Shown here: piece by piece, positions 8,446 through 17,470 of the stretch
Position numbering within the stretch: the first letter of the stretch is position 1
Layout: every line of letters begins with the position of its first letter
Position numbers and translations under genes: made by a program
Assembly (NCBI GenBank): GCA_001664505.1
Contig: CP011806.1
Location: 1,861,317 to 1,895,498 of the forward strand
Direction: 5' to 3'
DNA: 34,182 nt
Origin: Acidobacteria bacterium Mor1
Lineage (GTDB): Bacteria; Acidobacteriota; Polarisedimenticolia; Polarisedimenticolales; Polarisedimenticolaceae
The notes under the pieces: generated by a model
Told to the model about the DNA's origin: nothing
The model's database searches: none
What the model saw: only the letters and a program-made list of their open reading frames with translations

Positions 8446-9345
8446 TCAACACCACCAACCCCACCAGGGCCACCACCAGCCCCACCAGAGCCTCCAGCCC
8501 CACCAGGGCCAGGTCCACCAGCCCCAGGACCAGATCCACCAGTGACCCCAGATCCAGACGCTGAACCAACCCCAGCCCCAGAGCCACCAGTTCCAGCCGA
8601 ACAGCCAGGACCACCAGCCCCACCAGTGCCAGGGCCAGAACCAGCCCCAGCCGAACCAGGTGCCCCAACCGAAGGGGCCCCACCACCAGTGGTGTCCGCC
8701 GATCCAGCCCCAGTGCCACCAGGACCACCAGCCCCACCACCACCAGGGGTTCCAGCCGAACCAGCCCCACCAGGCGCCCCAGCCGGCCCAGTTCCACCAG
8801 CCCCAGGGCCACCAGCACTTGACCCAGCCCCACCAGTTCCACCAGAAGCCGAGTCCGCTCCAACCCCAGTAGCCGTGCCACCAGAAGGGAGACCAGGTCC
8901 ACCAGCCGTTCCAGTGATAGGGATGCCAGGCCCACCAGGTGTTCCAGAAAGGCCACCAGCCGCACCAGCCGAACCAACCGCTACCGGGCCACCAGCCGAC
9001 CCAGGCGTTCCAGCCCCACCATGGCCACCAGCCGTTGATCAGGTTCCAGCCCCAGACCGGAAGCCAGGTACACCAGCCGAAGGCACCCCAGTAGGGCCAT
9101 ATGCCCCACCAGCCGTACCACGGTGCCCAGGCTCGCCAGCCCCACCAGCGGAAGGGTGCGTACCACCAGGTGACCCAGGGCTTCCAGACCCACCAGGAGG
9201 CGAAGGGTCCGCCGAACCAGACCCAGGGGCGCCACTGCCACCAACCCCAGGGACCGCCGAACCACCAGCAGGTGCGCCAGGCCCACCAGCCCATGTTCCA
9301 GGCACCCGGGTGCCACCACCAGCCCTTGCCCCACCAGAACGGGTT
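8446..9345 (-). repeat. Low-complexity tract encoding the Trp-rich tail
   Basis: The plus strand here is a degenerate run of CCACCAG-like words (CCACCAGCCCCACCAG), so the coding strand is G-rich with many TGG codons. The tract is open in several frames because the words lack stops, producing long shadow frames (Pro-rich on plus, Leu-rich on minus). It is an imperfect repeat rather than a fixed-unit minisatellite. I count fifteen GCTGGTGG octamers on the coding strand, which arise where GGC, CGC or TGC precedes TGG TGG. Confidence 0.85.
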
Positions 9346-12300
9346 CATCCCGAACCAGTTGAGCGGACAGGGAAAGAACATCGGCACGTTGTAGGCGCTA
9401 CCCATCGGGCCGATCAGCTGCCCCGGGATGAACCGCTGCATGTGACGGCCGAAACGTGGCGCGTACTTGGCGCCGCGGTTCTCGTAGAGCCTCGTCTCCG
9501 GATCCCAGAACTGCCCCATGTAGAGGAACGGGTTGCCGATGATGCTCTCGTCGGCACCGGTCGGCGTGTTTCCGGGATCTTCGAAGCGCGGCGTGCCCTC
9601 GGCGTCGTAGGTGATGCGCTCGACGATGGAGCCACCGCCGTCGGTGACCATCACGATGCTGCCGCGGACGTCGTCGTGGACGTAGTAGAAGTCGCCGGTG
9701 ATCAGGCTCTCGACACCGACCAGTTCGTTCTGCGCGCCGTAGAAGAAGCGCATGTCGGGCACGCCGGCGCCGAGGTTGTACTGCTCGATCAGACGGTCGC
9801 CGTCGTACACGTAGCGCGTATCGACCCCGGTGTTCAGGTCCCGCTTGACCACCCGGCGGTTGAGGGCGTCGTAGGCGTACTGGGCGATCGTGCTGCCCGA
9901 AACCTCGACCTCCACCAGCCGGTTGAACACGTCGTAGATGTACGTACGGTTGTCTTCGGTAACCATGTTGCCGTTGGCGTCGTGGCCCAGGTTCTGGCCG
10001 TCAGCCACCGGCGTGTTGCCGTCGTCACCGAAATCATCGGGGATTCCGTCGTCAAGGGACGGGTTGGGATCCCCGTACTGGTTCATCACGTTGGGCGTGT
10101 TGGCGAAAGGCGTGCCGTTGATGATCCGGCTGAGCCAATTGCCCACGTCGTCCAGGGTGTACTGGATGCTGGTGGGCGACGCCGTGCCTACATCCCGCTC
10201 GTAGCCGATCAGCCGGTAGGCGCTGTCGTACTCGAAGGCGTCGAACACGCCGGGGTTGTGCAAATCCCGGGACTCACGGGTGATGTTGCCCATGGCATCC
10301 AGGGAGTAGTCGAACCCGGCCTGGACGGCGTTCCCGGGGTCGTAGTGCCGTACCGCCCGCACCCGCTTGAGTCCGTCGTAGCCGATGTTGTTGATGCTCA
10401 ACGGGTCGAGATAGGACTTGCGGGTCCCGTTGCCGTGGAACCGTTGGGCGATCCGGTCGGGGAAGATCCGGTCGTAGTTGACCGAGAAGCCGCTGATCGG
10501 ATCCTGGATCCCGAAGATGTAGCCGAAGGGGTCGGCATTCACCTGGGGCGTCGTACCGCTGGGGTAGAAGCTCTGGGTGCGGTTGCCGTTCCCGTCGTAC
10601 TGGTGGCTCTGGGCGTAGAGGATGCCTCCGTTGAACTGGGAGCTCTCCTCGCGGATCCGGTTGAGGGAGTCGTAGATGAACTCGACTTCGGTGAAACCCG
10701 CCGGGGAATCCTCGGTGGCCAGCACCAGACGGTTCATGCCGTCGTAGTCGAAGGTCTGTTCAACCGGACGAACGTCCGGCCCGGGAGAGACGGCGCGGAG
10801 GATCGGGCGGTCGGCGACGTCGTAGTCGATGACCACCTGACTTCCGTTGGGGTCCCGGACCTCGACGACGTTGTCGTTGGCGTCGTACTCGTACTCGACC
10901 ATCAGCCCGTCCGCCTGAATGTCGCGGATCTTGCGGCCCAGGGTGTCGTACTCGTAGGTCGTCGGGTTCCCGTTGGGGTCGATCTGTTGCTGGATCGCAC
11001 CGTCGAGGTTGTACTCGGTCATGTACACGATGTTGCCGACCACGGCACCGCCGCCGGTGCCGCCGGCACGCATCACCCGGTCGATGCGGATGCGTCGATC
11101 GGTTGCATCGTAGGCATAGTCGATGGTGTTGCCGAGCTGGTCGGTCATCTCGAGCACGTTGTCCCGGCTGTCGTAGCGCAGGGACTTCTCGAAGCCGAGG
11201 TTGTCCCGCACCAGCAGCAGCCGGTTCAGCCGGTCGTACTCCATCTGATCGACGAAGGTCTCGACGCCCGCCGGCCCCGTGGTGTTCTCCAGCCGCTCGA
11301 CGACGTTGTTGTTGGCGTCGTAGACGAACTGAGTGGCGTGTGTGCCGGCGTCGACCTCGAAGACACGGCCGGCACCGTCGTAGTTGTAGTCCGTGGATGC
11401 GCCGCCGTCGTTGCCGGTGACGGTGCGCTGGCTCTTGCGGTCGTACTCGGTGATGACCTCGATGACGTTGTCGCCATCGAAGGATTCGTTGAGCGGAAGA
11501 CCACTGTTGTCGAGGACGTGCTGCCCCAGGTTGACCACCCGGCCGACCTCGTCGTACTGGTAGTCGGCCCTGTAGACCGTGACGCCGAAATCGACGACGG
11601 TCACCCGCGCGATGGTCTCGTCGGAGTTGTAGCGGACCTCGAACTGCGAGCGGCCGGGCACCACGTCCGAACGGACCCGGCGATCCATGCCGTCGTACTC
11701 GAACAGGAACGGATTGGCGCGGCCGTCCTCGTAGGTCACGAGGTTGCCGTTGGCGTCGTAGTCGTAGCGCTGGACCGACGATCCCGGCGGGCCCGTCGAG
11801 GCGTCCCGGTCATCGTCGCCGCGGCGGAGCTGGTAGATCAGTCCCCGCTCGTCGTAGCGCATGGTCTGGAATACGCCCAGTCCGTTGGCCTGACTCTCGG
11901 GCAGCTCGACGGCGATGCGCCGCTCCATGGCGTCGTAGAGGTATTCGGTCCGGGCGAAGACGCCACCACCGATCTCCTGCTCCATGGCGGTCATGTTGCC
12001 CAGCAGGTCGTACTCGAACAGGACGTCGATGAATCCGCCGCTGTTGGACAGGTCGCCGAGATCCTGGATCCGGCGCTCGACGATCTCACCCCGGGCGTTG
12101 TAGATCGTCTCGGAGACGTAGCCGTTCAACGGAGGCTCGGTGGCCAGGTTGATCGAGCGGGGTGACGTACCACCCCGCCGAACCGAGACGATCTGACCGG
12201 CCTGGTTGAGCTCGAACACCGTGCGGGTGCCGTTGCCGTCGACCGAGGCGGTGAGATTGCCGGTTGGGTCGTACTCGAAGTCGTTGACGATCTGCGCCGC

Positions 12301-14511
12301 CGCGGGATTGAGTCCGTTGGCCCGGCGCGCGATCTCCGCCGCGTTGAGGAACGGCGCGGGATCGTCGTCCAGTACCTTCAGGGACAGGTAGCCGCCGGTC
12401 GCCGCGTTCAGGACACGTCCGTCGAGCGGTACCGGTGAGGGGTTTCCGTCCCCGTCGGGGTCGCTCTCGGGGTGGTAGCGATAGGTACTGACCACGTTCT
12501 CGGGGTCGATCTCGATTTCGAGCTGCCCGAGAGCGTTGTAGCGGTAGCGGGTCTCGATCGTTTGGAACGGCGCGCCCTCGATCGCCTGCTGGCGACCGCC
12601 GGGGAGCAGCGTGGCGTTGGGCTGACGCAGCAGGATCGGGTTGCCGAAGTTCTGCTGATCGGTGCCGTCGCCGTTGAGATCGCCCAGGAACAGCGGAACA
12701 CCGCCGAGGCTGATGTTCCAGTCGGCGACCTGATCATTGACGCCGTTAAGGTTGGGGTCCCCTTCCTGCCAGTCGAAGAAGTACTCGGTCGTCTGGCCGG
12801 CCGGGTCGATGATCACCCGCTGTTGGTTGTAGAGGGTCTCGTACTCGTAGTTGACGACCACGTCGGCGAGGCCGCCGCCGAAGCCGTCACCCCGCACCGG
12901 GTCGGCGACCCGGCGAACACCCAGCAGGTTGCCTCGCTGGAAGCGGTCCGGGTTCCCGGTGTCGTAGAGAAATTCGACGAAGTTGCCCATTGGGAACAGC
13001 GTCGAGAGCCGCTCGCCGGTTGGCTCGTAGTGGTGCTGGGTCTCGAAAAACGGTGGGTCGGTCGGACGGATGCCGATAGTCAGCACCCGCTCGACGGCGA
13101 CCTGCCCGTCAAGGGTGAACTCGTACTCAGTGGGTACGCCGTTGCGGTCGATCAACTGCAGTTGACGCGGACCACCCGGCTTGTTCAGGGCGTACTGATA
13201 GGTCCCGCCTGCGCCTCCGGCGCTGCCGAAGTCCTGCTCGAAGACCTCGTCGTCTGCGTTGTACTGGTTGACAAGGTAGGGGTTGGCGTCACCCGGAGCC
13301 GTGATCGAGACCAGGTTGTGGTCAAGACGCGAGTCGCCGGTGTTGTTGGTGTAGGTGAACCTGGTCGTGCGGCCCGACGGGAAGTCGTTGCCGGTCGAGG
13401 TGCCGGTGATGGCCGGGGTGGTGACCGTTTGGAGGTCCCCTTCGGCACCGTCGGCGGTACTGCCGTCGTAGTACGTGTAGCGCACCTGACGGCCGGCAAA
13501 GTCCTCGACCATCGCGAGACGGCCGGTGGCATCCCAGTAGTAGCTGATGGTGCGGCCGAGGGTGTCGACGACGTTACAGAGCAGCCCGTCCGGGTGGTAG
13601 ATGAAGGACAGGAAATTGCCGCTGCGGTCCCGGATCTCCAGCAGGCGGCCCTCGAGGGGGGTGCCGTCGAAGCTCTGGTAGCGGTACTCGGTGCCGTCTC
13701 GGTCTCGCAGGATAAAGTTCCCGCTGACCGGGTCCTGGCGGATCTTGTTGTAGATGCCGGCCTCTACCGGCTCCCACTGGGCGCCGACGTTGATGTAGTC
13801 ATCCTGGCGGCCGGTGCCGTCCAGATGGATCAACCCGCCGCCTCCGGAGATCAATCGCCGGTCGTAGTTGAAGGTCCAGTTGTAACCTTGCTGGCCGTCA
13901 TGGTTGATCTGGCTTCGGTAGAAACGGACATGGCGGAAGCTGATCCCGCGACCGGGGATCTCCATATCGGTCTGCTGCAGGAAGAACTCCCCCGTATGCA
14001 GGTAGATACCGCCGCCGGCCAGGTTGTTGACCTCGTTGGCCACGGCCGGGTTTCTCGGTGGCTCGATGCCCTGGATCTGCCCATCGACGTCGGGGCCGTT
14101 GGGGTTGATCGTGTCGAGCAGCGGCGCGGGGAGCGTTGCGCAGGGGTTCACGTTCGGACGGTTGCCACCGCCCGAATCGACCCCGAAAATGCTCTCGCTG
14201 ACCCCCTTGGTGCCGACGGCCAGGTATGTAAACACCTGACCGGGCGCAGGATCGGGCGACAGGTCGCTGAAGCTGTTGGTCGGTAGCCCGACCGCGAAAC
14301 AACTGCCGTAGTCGGCAGGCAGAGTGGCCACGGAACCGCGATAAATGTTGTAGCCGTCCACTCCGGGAATTGCGTCCCAGTCGAGATCGGTCTTCGACTG
14401 GAACTGCAGATTCTGCACCTCGGGGACGGCGCCGGAAGGGAGAGCAAACGCAGGAAGTGCCAGACACAGCACCCCCAGCGACAACATCCACAGACGGATG
14501 GTTCGCGTCAT
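8446..14511 (-). CDS. Secreted RHS/YD-repeat protein with a tryptophan-rich C-terminal tail
   Basis: This 2021-residue protein starts at ATG 14511 with AGGAGG four bases upstream (14516-14521). A signal peptide (to about residue 23, ALPAFA) and an FN3-like segment (VDGYNIYRG) lead to an RHS N-terminal region (GIYLHTGEFFLQQTDMEI, about 170-200). A long array of YD repeats follows (YDANGNLV, YDTLGRKI, YDGMNRLV). An RHS core-like region spans about 1605-1702 (YYVHDDVRGS, MGQFWDPETRLYENRGAKY). RHS shells normally end at a DPxG-type autocleavage motif and then a variable toxin. Here that point reads RFIPGQLIGPMG, with no DPxG. From N1723 on come 299 residues made mainly of Trp, Gly, Pro, Phe and Asn (about 127 Trp, no Asp or Glu, 3 Lys, 5 Arg). 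In this frame Phe is almost always TTC and Asn always AAC, as in the rest of the gene, supporting real translation. No immunity gene is recognisable downstream. Confidence 0.9.
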   Translation of the reverse strand: MTRTIRLWMLSLGVLCLALPAFALPSGAVPEVQNLQFQSKTDLDWDAIPGVDGYNIYRGSVATLPADYGSCFAVGLPTNSFSDLSPDPAPGQVFTYLAVGTKGVSESIFGVDSGGGNRPNVNPCATLPAPLLDTINPNGPDVDGQIQGIEPPRNPAVANEVNNLAGGGIYLHTGEFFLQQTDMEIPGRGISFRHVRFYRSQINHDGQQGYNWTFNYDRRLISGGGGLIHLDGTGRQDDYINVGAQWEPVEAGIYNKIRQDPVSGNFILRDRDGTEYRYQSFDGTPLEGRLLEIRDRSGNFLSFIYHPDGLLCNVVDTLGRTISYYWDATGRLAMVEDFAGRQVRYTYYDGSTADGAEGDLQTVTTPAITGTSTGNDFPSGRTTRFTYTNNTGDSRLDHNLVSITAPGDANPYLVNQYNADDEVFEQDFGSAGGAGGTYQYALNKPGGPRQLQLIDRNGVPTEYEFTLDGQVAVERVLTIGIRPTDPPFFETQHHYEPTGERLSTLFPMGNFVEFLYDTGNPDRFQRGNLLGVRRVADPVRGDGFGGGLADVVVNYEYETLYNQQRVIIDPAGQTTEYFFDWQEGDPNLNGVNDQVADWNISLGGVPLFLGDLNGDGTDQQNFGNPILLRQPNATLLPGGRQQAIEGAPFQTIETRYRYNALGQLEIEIDPENVVSTYRYHPESDPDGDGNPSPVPLDGRVLNAATGGYLSLKVLDDDPAPFLNAAEIARRANGLNPAAAQIVNDFEYDPTGNLTASVDGNGTRTVFELNQAGQIVSVRRGGTSPRSINLATEPPLNGYVSETIYNARGEIVERRIQDLGDLSNSGGFIDVLFEYDLLGNMTAMEQEIGGGVFARTEYLYDAMERRIAVELPESQANGLGVFQTMRYDERGLIYQLRRGDDDRDASTGPPGSSVQRYDYDANGNLVTYEDGRANPFLFEYDGMDRRVRSDVVPGRSQFEVRYNSDETIARVTVVDFGVTVYRADYQYDEVGRVVNLGQHVLDNSGLPLNESFDGDNVIEVITEYDRKSQRTVTGNDGGASTDYNYDGAGRVFEVDAGTHATQFVYDANNNVVERLENTTGPAGVETFVDQMEYDRLNRLLLVRDNLGFEKSLRYDSRDNVLEMTDQLGNTIDYAYDATDRRIRIDRVMRAGGTGGGAVVGNIVYMTEYNLDGAIQQQIDPNGNPTTYEYDTLGRKIRDIQADGLMVEYEYDANDNVVEVRDPNGSQVVIDYDVADRPILRAVSPGPDVRPVEQTFDYDGMNRLVLATEDSPAGFTEVEFIYDSLNRIREESSQFNGGILYAQSHQYDGNGNRTQSFYPSGTTPQVNADPFGYIFGIQDPISGFSVNYDRIFPDRIAQRFHGNGTRKSYLDPLSINNIGYDGLKRVRAVRHYDPGNAVQAGFDYSLDAMGNITRESRDLHNPGVFDAFEYDSAYRLIGYERDVGTASPTSIQYTLDDVGNWLSRIINGTPFANTPNVMNQYGDPNPSLDDGIPDDFGDDGNTPVADGQNLGHDANGNMVTEDNRTYIYDVFNRLVEVEVSGSTIAQYAYDALNRRVVKRDLNTGVDTRYVYDGDRLIEQYNLGAGVPDMRFFYGAQNELVGVESLITGDFYYVHDDVRGSIVMVTDGGGSIVERITYDAEGTPRFEDPGNTPTGADESIIGNPFLYMGQFWDPETRLYENRGAKYAPRFGRHMQRFIPGQLIGPMGSAYNVPMFFPCPLNWFGMNPFWWGKGWWWHPGAWNMGWWAWRTCWWFGGPWGWWQWRPWVWFGGPFASWWVWKPWVTWWYAPFRWWGWRAWAPWYGWWGIWPYWGAFGWCTWLPVWGWNLINGWWPWWGWNAWVGWWPGSGWFGWCGWWPFWNTWWAWHPYHWNGWWTWSPFWWHGYWGWSGLGFWWNWWGWVKCWWPWGWWNWAGWGAWWGWFGWNPWWWWGWWSWWHWGWIGGHHWWWGPFGWGTWFGWGWFWPWHWWGWWSWLFGWNWWLWGWGWFSVWIWGHWWIWSWGWWTWPWWGWRLWWGWWWPWWGWWC

Positions 14512-14615
14512 GCGTCCTCCTGGGACTCAAAGCTGTACAGGCCGGGCAGGTGTGACGGAATGATTTGGTCGGTGCTATACCGGGGGCGTTACAGATTCGA
14601 GATTAAAAATTAGAG

Positions 14616-15515
14616 ATGAGCCGAGAACACACCCAGGCACTGTGGGCGCTGGTCCTGGTGCAGATCCTGTTCGGAGTGCACTATTTCGCCGCAAAGATCG
14701 TGATTTCGGCGATCGAACCTGCTGCCTGGGCGTTTTTGCGGGTTTGTGGCGGGGCCGCCTGTTTGTGGCTCATCACGGCGTGGCGCAGGTCGCCGTTGCC
14801 GGATCGTCCGCAGGACTATGCGCTACTGGCTCTCTACGCCCTGTTCGGCGTCATCCTCAATCAGGTCTGTTTCGTCGAGGGGCTCAGCCGGACGAGCACC
14901 GGCCATGCATCGATCATCATGACGAGCATTCCGGTGGGCGCACTGGTCTTCGCGCTGCTCCTGCGGCGAGAGCGCGGCTCGCCGCGGAAGGGCCTGGCCG
15001 TGGCGGTCTCCCTGATCGGCGTGCTGAAGATCCTGGGAGTGGGCCCTGCCCTGGCGGAATCGGCGGACGCAACCCTTCAGGGGGACGTCCTGGTTCTGAT
15101 CAATGCGCTGTCGTTCGCCTTTTTCCTAGTGATCTCGAAGCGCCTGATGGCGAGGACCGACCCGATCAGCGGCAGCGCGATTCTAATGAGCTTCGGCGTA
15201 CTCGGAGTCTCCGCCGTGGGGCTCCGGCCCGCGATCGCCATCGACTACTCGGCCGTTCCCCCAACAGTCTGGGTGTGGGCGGCCTTCATCGTCGTCGGCC
15301 CGACAGCGCTTGCCTACATGCTGAATTACCACGCGCTCAAGCACGTCGAATCGTCGACGGTGGCCCTCTTCATCTACCTCCAGCCAGTGGTCGCAGTCGC
15401 CCTCGGCGTGACGGTTCTGGGAGAACGTCCAGGCGTCGAGGTGTGGCTAGGTGCCGCCCTCGTGTTCATCGGCGTCTTTCTGGCTCGGCCCACCGCCAAA
15501 CAAGAGGAGCGCTAG
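14616..15515 (+). CDS. EamA/DMT family transporter
   Basis: This 299-residue inner-membrane protein probably has ten helices in two EamA repeats, the usual size and layout of drug/metabolite transporters. Marks include the N-terminal helix LVLVQILFGVHYFAAK, the repeat-1 end AVAVSLIGVLKILGVG, and the second-repeat segments SSTVALFIYLQPVVAVALG and VLGERPGVEVWLGAALVFIGVFLA. Substrate cannot be read from the sequence; members export amino acids, metabolites or drugs. The ATG at 14616 lacks a clear Shine-Dalgarno and follows an AT-rich patch (GATTAAAAATTAGAG), unusual for this GC-rich window. The gene is divergent from the RHS gene, with 104 bases between them. It appears monocistronic. Confidence 0.9.
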   Translation: MSREHTQALWALVLVQILFGVHYFAAKIVISAIEPAAWAFLRVCGGAACLWLITAWRRSPLPDRPQDYALLALYALFGVILNQVCFVEGLSRTSTGHASIIMTSIPVGALVFALLLRRERGSPRKGLAVAVSLIGVLKILGVGPALAESADATLQGDVLVLINALSFAFFLVISKRLMARTDPISGSAILMSFGVLGVSAVGLRPAIAIDYSAVPPTVWVWAAFIVVGPTALAYMLNYHALKHVESSTVALFIYLQPVVAVALGVTVLGERPGVEVWLGAALVFIGVFLARPTAKQEER

Positions 15516-15590
15516 CCGCCTATTTGGTTTTGGTGCCCCGAGGCGCCGGCAAGCGGCTGACAAGGCACCAAGGGCACCAGTGCCGCGGGG

Positions 15591-16958
15591 TCACCCGAGC
15601 GGATGGCTCTCCGGGCCTGCCTCGGTCGCGCCGTTCTGAGGAGGTTCAGGGGTACGCTCAGAGTCTGCGCCTGCAGACTCCTCGAAACTGACGCCTTCTT
15701 CGCCATGCCCCACACTACCTCCTGCCCCAGCGATCCAGACCGGAAGTCGGAATGCGGCGGCATCGTCGTCGTGCGAGGAGTCGCGGCCGCTGACCGCTGG
15801 GGTCCACCTCAAACCCTGAGTCCCTCCCTCGGCGACCCTACCCTGGACCCGAAGAAGACCTGAGTGAATCAGCGCGTGACAGGTTCTGCACACCGCTACC
15901 TCGTTGGACATTGACGTTTCGCCTCCCTTCGAACGGAAGACGATATGGTGACAGTGCTCCGCCCGCCTGCTACATCGTGGATTCCCGCATCGGTGCAACT
16001 CCCGCCCCAGGATCTTCCGTCGCATGGGAGCCGGCGTCGGCCCGTCAATCGCAACGATCTCCGCATCTCCCAACCGTCGTTCGACGACCTCCGGCTCCAC
16101 CTCGACCATCCCGTCGCGGGTTCCCATTGTTGAACGACGACAGCGCGGGCAGTGCTGATAGATGACCTTCGCCCGACTCCGGAGTGTGGCTCGAGAATTC
16201 GCCGACGCTGCCAGCCCATTCTCACCGCTCGGACCTTTGGCTGAGTCCCGATGGCCGGCTTCGGCAGGCCCACCGGACTCGTGCTGCTCAGAAAGGAACA
16301 ACAGAACGTCCTCAGCCCTGAGCTCTGCGGCCCCTGTCTTCCGCTGAATCTGCTGGCCCACGGCCTCCAGCCACCTTCGAACTTTCTCCATATCCGACCG
16401 CTGAAAGCGAAGAACCATCCGCTGGTGCAGGTTCGGCAGGCCAAAGCCATCTCTCCGAGGAGCGTCTCGCCCGGCTCGATGCGCCTCCCGCGCCTCGGCA
16501 ACCGTCTGCTCCGCGCCGCGCTCCGCGAGGAACTCCAGCCACTTCGCCTCGGATGCCGGCTTTGCCGCACGAGTTACCGCCTTGAGGACCGACCAACTGA
16601 TTCGCCCCCGTGCGAACGACTTCTTGAGCGCCGGCAACTGCAGCAAGGACCGACTCACCCGCAAATACTCGAAGCACTCGGCCCGTCGCAGATGTAGGTT
16701 GGATTCGGCATAGGATGCGATCGAGGAGAACCCCAGCTCCAGGTACCCCGCAGATTCATCGAGGGATCGCATCGCTTCGCAAAGGGCGAGCCGCCCCCGA
16801 TTGCCTACACGAAGCGCCTTGAGAGCGAGCCCGTGCAGCACCCTCGGAGCGATCCGAACGACCTTGCTCGACTTAGAGGTCTTCTCGGTAGAGGGCACCT
16901 CATCGGCAGAAGACGCAACCCTCGAGTCAGCCTGCTCTACGACTTCAGACACTTCCAT
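15591..16958 (-). CDS. HNH endonuclease-domain protein
   Basis: This 455-residue protein resembles stand-alone HNH nucleases with a helical N-terminal region, which occur in several copies in some genomes. The ATG at 16958 has GGAGG four bases upstream. A helical domain spans ~40-225 (SLDESAGYLELGFSSIASYAE, and ISWSVLKAVTRAA). A CPRC pair lies at 270-273. The HNH module has Cys pairs C324/C329 and C357/C360, HHI at 337-339, N352 and H361, so the key residues are intact. Target and role are unknown; phage defence, mobile DNA or repair are all possible. The C-terminal ~70 residues are low-complexity and contain SAGADS (about 428-433), encoded by the palindrome at 15661-15680, which also occurs elsewhere in the window. 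Confidence 0.85.
   Translation of the reverse strand: MEVSEVVEQADSRVASSADEVPSTEKTSKSSKVVRIAPRVLHGLALKALRVGNRGRLALCEAMRSLDESAGYLELGFSSIASYAESNLHLRRAECFEYLRVSRSLLQLPALKKSFARGRISWSVLKAVTRAAKPASEAKWLEFLAERGAEQTVAEAREAHRAGRDAPRRDGFGLPNLHQRMVLRFQRSDMEKVRRWLEAVGQQIQRKTGAAELRAEDVLLFLSEQHESGGPAEAGHRDSAKGPSGENGLAASANSRATLRSRAKVIYQHCPRCRRSTMGTRDGMVEVEPEVVERRLGDAEIVAIDGPTPAPMRRKILGRELHRCGNPRCSRRAEHCHHIVFRSKGGETSMSNEVAVCRTCHALIHSGLLRVQGRVAEGGTQGLRWTPAVSGRDSSHDDDAAAFRLPVWIAGAGGSVGHGEEGVSFEESAGADSERTPEPPQNGATEAGPESHPLG
15661..15680. repeat. Palindromic element, copy in the HNH gene
   Basis: GAGTCTGC and GCAGACTC form 8-base arms around a 4-base centre (GCCT). On the minus strand it encodes SAGADS in the HNH protein tail. 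It matches the copy at 17299-17318 and the cluster at 27768-27847. Confidence 0.8.
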
Positions 16959-17470
16959 AGCACCTCCGAACTACGAAGAGAGTGGGCACGAGCGCTTCGG
17001 TGGCGGGACCCCACCATTGCGCTGCTTGTCAGGTTGGAGGCGAGAAGAGAGTATCCATGAGGCGGGGCGAGCACCATACCTAGGCAGCAGCCGGGCGTTG
17101 TGCTTCCGAAACTCTTCCCGGCTCTCCGGGCCGGATCCGGATGAGTACAGGAAGTACATTGGCGACGAGGCGAAACCCGGAAACGGACCCGGGGGCAGAA
17201 CCGCGAACTGGCCCGCGCCCACCGTCAATTCACCAGGTCGAGTAGATACTCAGTTCGATCCAACCGATCGACCGAACTCGGCAAAGGGTACCCTCATAGA
17301 GTCTGCAGGTGCAGACTCCAGGACGCGGCTCGAAGCAGGCTACGGAGGTTTCAGCAAAAGGGTTGGGTGACCGGGCGACACGAGACGGCCCGACCGCAGT
17401 TGACAGCCGCGCGGGAGTGGTTTGCGGCAGGACTAGCCAACAGAACGACTTAGATATTGAACAGACCGAC
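16959..17470. other. Intergenic stretch without a convincing gene
   Basis: These 512 bases lie upstream of the HNH gene and downstream of the DUF5916 gene. Open frames on both strands have irregular composition and no recognisable domain. The stretch holds one palindromic element (17299-17318) and a duplicated gene end (17447-17486). It may carry the HNH promoter, but no clear -10/-35 pair was found. Confidence 0.55.
17299..17318. repeat. Palindromic element, intergenic copy
   Basis: GAGTCTGC-AGGT-GCAGACTC, with perfect 8-base arms. It has the same centre (AGGT) as the copy in the YgfZ-family gene at 27795-27812 and lies between genes here. Confidence 0.8.

Noticed and set aside
8341-12165. 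Very long plus-strand frame with a Pro/Gly-rich, collagen-like start
   Set aside because: It is antisense to the RHS gene. Stops are rare because CCACCAG words and GC-rich codons leave several frames open; there is no ribosome site, and beyond the Pro-rich part the composition is Val/Asp-rich shadow sequence.
12472-14286. Plus-strand frame of about 600 residues opposite the RHS N-terminal half
   Set aside because: No domain, start signal or codon pattern of its own; the RHS frame explains the region.
15530-15571. Inverted repeat TTGGTGCC/GGCACCAA after the EamA gene
   Set aside because: The arms are eight bases with a 26-base loop and no T-run, so it is too weak to call a terminator.
16801-17370. 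Plus-strand frame of 189 residues upstream of the DUF5916 gene end
   Set aside because: It overlaps the start of the HNH gene, has irregular composition and no recognisable domain or ribosome site.
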